A stretch of DNA of 5,020 bases from an uncultured Eubacteriales bacterium (GTDB taxonomy: Bacteria > Bacillota > Clostridia > Oscillospirales > Oscillospiraceae). Under the pieces are notes generated by a model. That model saw only the letters and a list, made by a program, of their open reading frames with translations, was not told the DNA's origin and made no database searches. Each line of letters starts with the position of its first letter. Position 1 is the stretch's first letter. Made by a program: the position numbers and the translations under genes. Where the stretch lies: assembly GCA_949744025.1 (NCBI GenBank), contig CATJWA010000174.1, forward strand, positions 1 through 5,020, read 5' to 3'. This document shows positions 1-4,404 of the stretch, in pieces.

Positions 1-155
1 CCTATGGCGTAATAGTCCGTCAGCTCCTGCTCGCTGGCCCAGCCGCGCAGCTCGACAATCTCGCGCTGGAGCATCGGCAGCATGGCAAGTCCCCCGCCGA
101 AGGTCATCACTCCCACCCTGGCAAAGCTCACAAAAAGCTCAATAAGCTCCTTCAA
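1..155 (-). CDS. chrA: Chromate transporter (ChrA family) N-terminus, partial
   Basis: The first 51 codons of a minus-strand gene leave the window at its left edge. The translation shows the hallmark ChrA N-terminus: a hydrophobic first helix (LIELFVSFARVGVMTF), then the conserved GGGLAMLPML segment at residues 20-29 and a QREIVE...W..EQEL..YYAIG stretch. Family knowledge: ChrA proteins are inner-membrane transporters of the CHR superfamily. Many Firmicutes encode two half-size copies in tandem, so this may be one half of a pair; chromate itself is often not the physiological substrate. No in-frame ATG with a ribosome site is visible. The best start is TTG at 155-153, with AGAGGG about 8 bases upstream; the ATG further upstream is in another frame and stops after a few codons. 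The gene diverges from the secreted-protein gene at 344. Family call is confident; start and substrate are less so. Confidence 0.85.
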   Translation of the reverse strand, partial: MKELIELFVSFARVGVMTFGGGLAMLPMLQREIVELRGWASEQELTDYYAI

Positions 156-207
156 ATCAATTACCCTCTCATTCCCGCCCCGCGCGGAGGCATTTTTGTC
201 ATGCTGA

Positions 208-236
208 ATTTTACCACATCCCACGGGCAATTAAAA
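208..236 (-). promoter_or_regulatory. Candidate promoter for the ChrA-family gene
   Basis: On the minus strand a TAAAAT -10 box (213-208) is preceded by TGG, giving an extended -10. A weak TTTTAA -35 (236-231) lies 17 bases upstream. It sits about 50 bases ahead of the proposed TTG start. The -35 matches consensus poorly, so this rests mainly on the extended -10 and its location in the divergent intergenic region. Confidence 0.35.
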
Positions 237-271
237 GAGCGCGCCGGGAACTTTTTTCCTTTGGGCAGCTC

Positions 272-300
272 TTGTAAACATTTCGAGTTTATGCTATTAT
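272..300 (+). promoter_or_regulatory. SigA-type promoter for the secreted-protein gene
   Basis: TTGTAA (272-277) and TATTAT (295-300) are separated by exactly 17 bases, and a TG at 292-293 gives an extended -10 (TGC-TATTAT). Transcription would start near 307, leaving a short leader of roughly 37 bases before the GTG start at 344, with AAAGGAG at 328-334. This is one of the few AT-rich stretches in a GC-rich window. Confidence 0.65.
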
Positions 301-343
301 ATTTTAATTATCAAGTCACCCGCGACGAAAGGAGAGACGCACG

Positions 344-1468
344 GTGAAGCGAAAAATTGTGATATTGACGCTGTGCGCGTGCCTGCTTTGCTGCTGCCTG
401 TCAGGGCCCGGTGCGCTGGCTGGGGGCGAGGTATGCTTCATCGCGGTAAACGACCGGCTGCTGGAAATAAGCTCGATGCCCTATTTCTACGGCGGCGTGA
501 CCTACGTGCCATACTGGGTTTTCACGGACTATGACTTCAAGATATACTACTCCTATTTCTCCGAGACCTCTACCGCGATGCTCTACAATTCCGACAGTCA
601 GCTTTTCTTCGACATGAAGAACAACACCGTATACGACGACCGCGACAACAGCTACAGCTACCGTGCCGTCATGCGAAACGGCTCTGTCTACGTTCCGGCC
701 ACGCTGGTGTGCAACTTTTTCGGCGGCATGGCATGCAGCTACATCAGCGGCGGAAAATACGGCGACGTGCTGCGCATAAAGGACGGCAGCTTCGCGCTGA
801 CGGACACGCAGTTCATGCTTGCGGCCGACCTGCCGATGCAGACGCGCTATGAGGCCTATATGGCCGCGCAGAAGCCCGAGGAGGCCACGCCCGCACCGAC
901 GCCCACCGCCTCCCCGGAGCAGACGCCAGGCCGCGACGCGGCCCCGCTTTACCTCAGCTTCACTGGTCTGCCGGACTCCACTATTTTATCCGCGCTGCGC
1001 CTTGAAAACGCGGAGGCCTGCTTCTTCCTGACCGCCGAGCAGGTCAGGTCCGACCCCGAGCTTGTCCGGCGGCTCGACGGAGAGGGCTTTAAGTTAGGAG
1101 TGCTCTGCTCGGACGACGCGCTTGCCGACTATGAGGAGACCTCCGAGCTCATTTTTGAGGCCGCGCACACAAAAACGCTGCTTGTCACCGCTCTGGGAGA
1201 CGACGCACAGCACTGCGCCCGGGCCGCGGAGGAAAACGGGCTCGTCTTCTGGTCCTACGACATAGACGGAATGAGCACCGACGCCGTGGCAGTGTACTCA
1301 GCAAACATTATCAGCGCACTGGAAAACAGAACAAGCGCCTCGTCGCTGTTTTTGTCCTGCGACGAGATAACAGCCTCGTTTATCTCTCCGATGCTGCGCG
1401 CCATGGAGGAGATGAAGCTCGACGTCCGCGCGGCGCGCGAGACGGACGACTGGGACGGCGCGTGGTGA
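344..1468 (+). CDS. Secreted copper-amine-oxidase-N-like / degenerate NodB-deacetylase-like protein
   Basis: A 374-residue exported protein. It starts at GTG with AAAGGAG nine bases upstream. Residues 1-26 form a signal peptide (MKRK, a Cys-rich hydrophobic core, cleavage probably after ALA). Residues about 28-150 look like the copper-amine-oxidase N-terminal domain family, with two related units (VNDRLLE...GGVTYVPYWVF and ...RNGSVYVPATLVCNFFGG); in Firmicutes this fold is a surface or stalk module, not an oxidase. A Pro/Thr/Ala linker (about 177-200) follows. Residues about 201-366 follow the polysaccharide-deacetylase (NodB) pattern: LYLSFTGLP in place of LTFDDGP, EACFFLTAEQVRSDPELVRRL, then VFWSYDIDG and LFLSCD in place of ILLHD. 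The catalytic Asp pair, the HxxxH metal site and the C-terminal His are all absent, so it is probably a non-catalytic glycan-binding or structural protein. It appears monocistronic and ends at a strong terminator. Exact ligand unknown. Confidence 0.85.
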   Translation: MKRKIVILTLCACLLCCCLSGPGALAGGEVCFIAVNDRLLEISSMPYFYGGVTYVPYWVFTDYDFKIYYSYFSETSTAMLYNSDSQLFFDMKNNTVYDDRDNSYSYRAVMRNGSVYVPATLVCNFFGGMACSYISGGKYGDVLRIKDGSFALTDTQFMLAADLPMQTRYEAYMAAQKPEEATPAPTPTASPEQTPGRDAAPLYLSFTGLPDSTILSALRLENAEACFFLTAEQVRSDPELVRRLDGEGFKLGVLCSDDALADYEETSELIFEAAHTKTLLVTALGDDAQHCARAAEENGLVFWSYDIDGMSTDAVAVYSANIISALENRTSASSLFLSCDEITASFISPMLRAMEEMKLDVRAARETDDWDGAW

Positions 1469-1508
1469 CTTCCGCGGCAGCACGTCCGGACGCAGGCGCT
1501 CATTAAAA

Positions 1509-1549
1509 AGCAAAAGGGAATTGCCGATATGCGGCAATTCCCTTTTGCT
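1509..1549. terminator. Bidirectional intrinsic terminator
   Basis: A perfect 18-bp inverted repeat (1509-1526 / 1532-1549) encloses a 5-base ATATG loop. Read on the plus strand, the GC-rich core GGGAATTGCCG is followed by TTTTGC, ending the secreted-protein transcript. Read on the minus strand, the same hairpin is followed by CTTTTGCTTTTTAA, an even better U-tract. It therefore separates the plus-strand gene from any leftward transcription coming from the RNA locus or the operon. Confidence 0.85.
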
Positions 1550-1597
1550 ATGCGGGAAAAATGAAGCCGAGGCCCCCTTCCCGCTCGATTTTTATGC

Positions 1598-1629
1598 CCC
1601 CGCGGCCGGCGCGGGGTTTCGCACCCCGC
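1598..1629. other. GC-rich mutually exclusive hairpins, function unknown
   Basis: CCCCGCG (1598-1604) can pair with CGCGGGG (1610-1616), and GCGGGGT (1611-1617) can pair with ACCCCGC (1623-1629). The middle arm is shared, so only one 7-bp hairpin can form at a time. No U-tract follows on either strand. This may be chance in GC-rich DNA. Otherwise I see nothing gene-like in 1550-1640. Confidence 0.25.
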
Positions 1630-1644
1630 TGACCGACGTTGGGG

Positions 1645-1699
1645 AAAAACAGAAAAGACGCTGTGCAGACGAATATTGGTTGGCTCGCCACACAGCGTC
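1645..1699 (-). terminator. Minus-strand intrinsic terminator
   Basis: GACGCTGTG (1657-1665) and CACAGCGTC (1691-1699) form a perfect 9-bp stem around a 25-base loop. On the minus strand it is followed by TTTTCTGTTTTT (1656 to 1645). No minus-strand protein gene lies immediately upstream, so it would end either read-through from the operon finishing at 1997 or a separate RNA from the minus promoter at 1960-1988. The long loop makes it weaker than the 1509-1549 hairpin. Confidence 0.55.
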
Positions 1700-1742
1700 C
1701 TTAAAAAAGACTCACACAAGAAGCAATTTACAGGAGAGAGAG

Positions 1743-1772
1743 ATGTGGTGTGGGAAAAAGTGTTGCGTGTAA
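1743..1772 (+). CDS. Possible 9-codon Cys-rich micro-ORF
   Basis: ATG at 1743 follows AGGAG (1732-1736) with a 6-base spacer, a near-ideal ribosome site, and encodes MWCGKKCCV before TAA at 1770-1772. Three of nine residues are Cys. Its 3' half overlaps the -35 box of the RNA promoter (1763-1768). No clear promoter is seen for it, so translation would need a transcript arriving from upstream. It could be a leader peptide or a purine-rich coincidence; I recognise no family. Confidence 0.2.
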   Translation: MWCGKKCCV

Positions 1773-1791
1773 GGGGAAAATCCTGTATAAT
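1763..1791 (+). promoter_or_regulatory. Strong promoter of the stand-alone RNA
   Basis: TTGCGT (1763-1768), a 17-base spacer, then a perfect TATAAT (1786-1791). The start would fall at about 1797-1799. No ribosome site or sizeable ORF follows before the terminator at 1917-1953, which points to a non-coding RNA promoter. Confidence 0.75.
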
Positions 1792-1797
1792 GCAAGT

Positions 1798-1951
1798 TGG
1801 GTGCAGGTTAATCCTGTTGTGTGGGCGGGGAGGTCGCCTGCGCAGGCTGCGGGGAGGGGATGAGACTCCCCGTGGCTGCCTATGTAGGTATTTTCTGTTT
1901 CTCCCAGTTTTTTCGCGCGGCGTCTGAGCTCAGGCGCCGCTTTTTTCTTTT
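1798..1951 (+). ncRNA. Stand-alone structured small RNA, possibly 6S RNA
   Basis: A transcript of about 150 nt is bounded by a near-consensus promoter and a strong terminator, with no plus-strand gene downstream. It can fold as a long rod. The closing duplex is TTGGG (1797-1801) with CCCAG (1903-1907), CAGG (1804-1807) with TCTG (1894-1897), AAT (1810-1812) with ATT (1890-1892), and CCTGT (1813-1817) with GTAGG (1884-1888). An open central region follows, then a 12-bp terminal stem (1845-1856 / 1866-1877) with a 9-base loop. This closing stem, bubble and terminal stem layout, plus CCTGTTGTGT near the 5' end (similar to the CCTGNNGTGT of 6S RNAs as I remember them), suggests 6S RNA, which sequesters sigma-A RNA polymerase in stationary phase. 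A GCGGGGAGG repeat (1825-1833, 1849-1857) offers alternative pairing to 1866-1872. That an RNA exists here is well supported; the 6S identity is only moderately so. Confidence 0.55.
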
Positions 1952-1953
1952 CT
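1917..1953 (+). terminator. Intrinsic terminator of the small RNA
   Basis: A stem of up to 11 bp (GCGGCGTCTGA with TCAGGCGCCGC, one G-T pair, 1917-1940) is followed by TTTTTTCTTTTCT (1941-1953). It is clearly plus-oriented: on the minus strand the same hairpin is followed by GCGAAAAAACTG, with no U-tract, so it would not stop the leftward operon. Confidence 0.85.
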
Positions 1954-1959
1954 GAGGCC

Positions 1960-1988
1960 ATTATATACCATTATTCGACACTTGTAAA
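1960..1988 (-). promoter_or_regulatory. Near-consensus minus promoter antisense to the small RNA
   Basis: On the minus strand TTTACA (1988-1983), a 17-base spacer and a perfect TATAAT (1965-1960) match the sigma-A consensus at 11 of 12 positions. Transcription would start near 1953, at the very end of the small RNA's U-tract, and run leftward across it. The next minus-strand U-tract hairpin is at 1657-1699, giving a possible antisense RNA of about 300 nt. It lies just after the last operon gene and no credible ORF follows it. Confidence 0.55.
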
Positions 1989-1996
1989 TAGCTTTT

Positions 1997-3058
1997 TCAG
2001 GACTTTTTCGGCTCCGGCGTCCAGCCCTCGGGCAGTTCCCGCCTCGGCTCGAATTTCTTTGCCTGCGTCCGCGCGCTCACGCGTTCAAGACGGCGCAGCA
2101 CGCTGCCGCAGGCGCACTCGCCGGGCACGAAGCGGCTGCGGTCCCCCGTGCGGTAGCGTATCAGCGGCATCGCGCGGCGCAGAAGCGTCGTCACCACTAT
2201 CTCGCCGTACTCTCCCTCGGGCACGGCTTCACCGCTGTCGGGGTCGATTATCTCGAAGTAAAGCCCCGCCTCCCAGACGTGATAGCCGCCGGGCACATGG
2301 CAGGTCACGGGGCCTGTGTAGCCCGTCTCTGTCATGCTGTACTGCTCGTTTACGCGGCAGCGCCAGGTGCGCGCGATAAGCTCACGGCTGTGCTCGGGCA
2401 CGTACTCGGCCGAGAGAAGCACGCTTTTTATTCTCCCCGCGAGCGCCCCGTCCAGTCCCGCCGAGACGGAATACTCCGCCGCGCGCGCAACCGCCGACAC
2501 AGGGCCGACCAGCGAGCTTACTCCGCGGCGCAGCACCGTCTCCGTCAGGCGCGGCAGGTCCCCGTCCCCGGGGTAGCCGAAAATGAGAAGGCGCGCGCCC
2601 ATGCTCTCCAGCCCGCGGCGAAGCAGGTCGTTGAGCGAGCCCGGGCTCTCCCCGGGAAGTACGCTCAGCACCAAATCTCCGGCAGCAACGTAGGCGCTCA
2701 TGCCATATTTAAAATACTCCACCGTCAGCTCCTGGTCCGCCGCGGTGGAGAAAACGCGCTTCGGCCTTCCCGTGGAGCCGCTGCTGTACAGGGTGACAAT
2801 GCGCTCAACCTCGTTTGGGCTGACGCACAGCAGCTCGGCACCGCGAGCGCGCAGGTCCTCCGGCGTGGTGAACGGCAGCGCGGCAAAGCCGGCGAGGGAG
2901 TTTATTTCCCCCGCCGGTAAGCGTTCGCGGTAAAAGACGCTGTTCTCCCGCGCGTACGACACGATTTCACGCAGGCGCTCAAGCTGCCAGAGCTCTACCG
3001 CCTTGCGCGTGAGCGCACCGGAGAGTCCAAGAGTGCGCGCAACGTAGGCGTCAAGCAT
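1997..3058 (-). CDS. PaaK-like AMP-dependent CoA ligase (DVU_1553-type)
   Basis: A 353-residue member of the adenylate-forming superfamily, closest in pattern to phenylacetate-CoA ligases. The family activates a carboxylate with ATP to an acyl-AMP and then transfers it to CoA; the substrate here is unknown. Visible motifs are LREIVSYARENSVFYRERL (30-47, typical PaaK N-terminus), the P-loop YSSGSTGRPK (91-100), QYSMTET (239-245, adenine/acyl site), GGYHVWEAGLYFEIIDP (257-273), MPLIRYRTGD (297-306) and a CACG pair (315-318). The protein stops about 25 residues after the hinge, where RLERVSART replaces the usual GR-DD type sequence, so the C-terminal lid domain with its catalytic Lys seems to be missing. 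As I recall, the family named after DVU_1553 has this sequence style. It is the last operon gene: its ATG overlaps the methyltransferase stop by 8 bases, with only a weak GGAAAAAAG ahead, suggesting translational coupling. Confidence 0.88.
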   Translation of the reverse strand: MLDAYVARTLGLSGALTRKAVELWQLERLREIVSYARENSVFYRERLPAGEINSLAGFAALPFTTPEDLRARGAELLCVSPNEVERIVTLYSSGSTGRPKRVFSTAADQELTVEYFKYGMSAYVAAGDLVLSVLPGESPGSLNDLLRRGLESMGARLLIFGYPGDGDLPRLTETVLRRGVSSLVGPVSAVARAAEYSVSAGLDGALAGRIKSVLLSAEYVPEHSRELIARTWRCRVNEQYSMTETGYTGPVTCHVPGGYHVWEAGLYFEIIDPDSGEAVPEGEYGEIVVTTLLRRAMPLIRYRTGDRSRFVPGECACGSVLRRLERVSARTQAKKFEPRRELPEGWTPEPKKS

Positions 3059-3770
3059 CTTTTTTCCGGGCTATGAGCAGAAAATAGCCCGCGTCCTTCG
3101 CCTTGCAGGAGCAGCCTGACGCGCAGCCCTGCTCGCGGAAAAATTCCTCCACGCCGCCGCAGTCCATGATGGCCTGACCCATAAACTGCTTGAGGTCGCC
3201 CGTCCGGTCCTCGAACAGTACGCGCTCGAGCTCAAGCTCGTCAAGGATGTTCCAGACCCCGTCCATAACCAGCGCGCCGTCCTGGCTCAGCGACGGCGGC
3301 AGCAGCTCGTTTGTCTCGCAGTCGCCGTGGTCACGCGGGGCGCGGAAGGTGGCCAGGATGCGGCGATAATCGTCCTGCCAGCGCTCAAGCTCCGGAGCGC
3401 GCCGGTAAAGGTCGCTGATTACCAAATATCCGCCGGGCCTTAATACGCAATACGCCTCGTGCAGCGCCTCCTCCTGGCGCTCGAGCACGGAGAGCACACA
3501 CTCCATCGTCACAATATCGAACGAGCGGGAGGGGAAGTCCAGCGCGGCGGCATCCATCTCCCGTGCATCCACGCCCTTTTCCTTTGCTCTGGCGACGCTG
3601 CCTGCGTCCCTGTCCACCGCGCTGACCTCAAGGCCGAGCTCGCTTTGCAGCCACTGCGCCGCCGTTCCGTCGCCGCAGCCAACGTCCAGCAGGCTCTGCC
3701 CGCGGCGGGCGGAAGCGCGCTCCATGGCGTATCTGGTAAGTTCAATTCCTCCGGGTCTTAAAATGCTCAT
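3051..3770 (-). CDS. Class I SAM-dependent methyltransferase (DVU_1556-type)
   Basis: A 239-residue Rossmann-fold methyltransferase. Motif I is LLDVGCGDGTAA (27-38), the motif II acidic residue is in AVDRD (51-55), then MDAAALDFPSRSFDIVTMECVL (72-93) and LRPGGYLVISDLYRR (110-124) follow the UbiE/Methyltransf_11 pattern. The C-terminus carries Cys204, Cys216, Cys220 and Cys222 (GCASGCSC) before the final strand AGYFLLIARK, an arrangement that could bind metal or react with a soft substrate. Substrate unknown. I chose ATG 3770 rather than an in-frame start 53 codons upstream because that extension lies inside the preceding gene, has Arg/Gly-rich junk composition, and the SILRPGG start fits the fold. 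The start is two bases after the stop of the C-GCAxxG-C-C gene, and its 3' end overlaps the CoA-ligase start by 8 bases. Confidence 0.88.
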   Translation of the reverse strand: MSILRPGGIELTRYAMERASARRGQSLLDVGCGDGTAAQWLQSELGLEVSAVDRDAGSVARAKEKGVDAREMDAAALDFPSRSFDIVTMECVLSVLERQEEALHEAYCVLRPGGYLVISDLYRRAPELERWQDDYRRILATFRAPRDHGDCETNELLPPSLSQDGALVMDGVWNILDELELERVLFEDRTGDLKQFMGQAIMDCGGVEEFFREQGCASGCSCKAKDAGYFLLIARKKDA

Positions 3771-3772
3771 AA

Positions 3773-4210
3773 TCACACCCCGTCCACGTCCTTGAGAATC
3801 TCGTCGAGCAGCTCCATCGCGGACACGACAAGGCCCGGGCAAAGCTCGGCAAGCCTGCCCTCGGCTACCGCTCTTTCCTTCTCCTCCGGTATGCTCAGGT
3901 TGCAGCCGAGAAGCTTCTCGCACAGGCAAGAGCCGTGGCGCTCGGCAAATTTTCCGGTGAACTCCTGCGCCATGTCATGCGCCTCGTCCACGTCCTCGAA
4001 CGCAAGGCCTATAGTCATCAGACCGCCTGTCACCGCGCCGCAGGTCTGGCCCATGAGCATCCCGCCCGCAAAGCAGGCGGCTATGCGGTCCGTCTCGTCC
4101 CTGTCAAAGCCCAGCTCACCGGCATATTCGCCGAATACGCACTGTCCGCAGCTCCGCCCGCGCATGAACTGCTGGGCTATGTCTTTTTTTGTGCTTGTAT
4201 GTTTTTTCAT
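3773..4210 (-). CDS. C-GCAxxG-C-C family redox/metal protein (DVU_1555-type)
   Basis: A 145-residue protein of the C-GCAxxG-C-C (C_GCAxxG_C_C) family, a small cytosolic Cys-rich group often found with oxidoreductases and probably binding a metal or Fe-S centre; function unproven. Conserved positions are SCGQCVFGEYAGELG (Cys21, Cys24), CFAGGMLMGQTCGAVTGG (46-63, with Cys57 in the signature), CLCEKLLGC (Cys95, Cys97, Cys103) and ELCPGLV (Cys124). No signal peptide or membrane segment is seen. Its ATG shares one base with the TAA of the redox-protein gene (TAATG), with GGAGG just upstream, so it is translationally coupled. It is followed after two bases by the methyltransferase start. Family assignment is firm; the DVU_1555 subfamily is recalled from gene order and sequence style. 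Confidence 0.88.
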   Translation of the reverse strand: MKKHTSTKKDIAQQFMRGRSCGQCVFGEYAGELGFDRDETDRIAACFAGGMLMGQTCGAVTGGLMTIGLAFEDVDEAHDMAQEFTGKFAERHGSCLCEKLLGCNLSIPEEKERAVAEGRLAELCPGLVVSAMELLDEILKDVDGV

Positions 4211-4404
4211 TACTTATCCTCCATAAGAGCCTCGACCTCGGCCATCTTTCCCCTGGCCAGCTCCCTTGTTATCAGCACCCTGCCGCAGTCCGGACAGGCG
4301 GGCACCTCATGGCTGAAGGAGCGGCCCATGTAACGGAATATCACGTTTGTGGGCACAAGCTCCGCGCCGCATTTGGCGCAGCGCCAGCTTTTTTCTCCGC
4401 TCAT
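4210..4404 (-). CDS. Small double-CxxC redox protein (DVU_1557-type)
   Basis: A 64-residue protein with two CxxC knuckles, CAKC (9-12) and CPDC (37-40), spaced like a rubredoxin or zinc ribbon and able to hold one tetrahedral Fe or Zn. Between them is VPTNVIFRYMGRSFSHEVP, and the tail ITRELARGKMAEVEALMEDK ends in a helix; this whole pattern resembles the DVU_1557 redox-protein family as I remember it. Longer in-frame starts reach 4611, but they run through the neighbouring gene in another frame with Arg-rich composition. ATG 4404 has GGGGAGG about nine bases upstream and overlaps the preceding TAA by one base (TAATG). The likely role is electron transfer or metal delivery between the upstream flavo/Fe-S protein and the other operon products. 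Whether it carries Fe or Zn cannot be read from sequence. Confidence 0.82.
   Translation of the reverse strand: MSGEKSWRCAKCGAELVPTNVIFRYMGRSFSHEVPACPDCGRVLITRELARGKMAEVEALMEDK

Noticed and set aside
1611..1629. GCGGGG-TTTCGC-ACCCCGC resembling a tRNA or tmRNA T-arm
   Set aside because: It lacks the GTTCRA loop sequence, CCA end and partner acceptor/D/anticodon arms; simple hairpin only.
1255..1719. 154-codon minus-strand ORF over the end of the secreted-protein gene
   Set aside because: It crosses the 1509-1549 terminator hairpin and lies antisense to the NodB-like domain; low-complexity composition and no family resemblance.
1798..1951. SRP RNA, RNase P RNA or tmRNA as identity of the small RNA
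   Set aside because: No SRP GGAA tetraloop domain, no RNase P GAGGAAAGTCC core and no tmRNA tag or acceptor ends; too short for the last two.
1728..1961. 77-codon minus-strand ORF under the antisense promoter
   Set aside because: Its ATG overlaps the -10 box, there is no ribosome site, and the sequence resembles no protein; the minus transcript is more likely non-coding.
2279..2920. 213-codon plus-strand ORF opposite the CoA ligase
   Set aside because: Arg/Ala/His-rich composition with no motif and no ribosome site; it is the antisense shadow of the confidently identified ligase in GC-rich DNA.
3771..3929. N-terminal extension of the methyltransferase
   Set aside because: These 53 codons overlap the C-GCAxxG-C-C gene in another frame and are Arg/Gly-rich; ATG 3770 gives the normal fold start.
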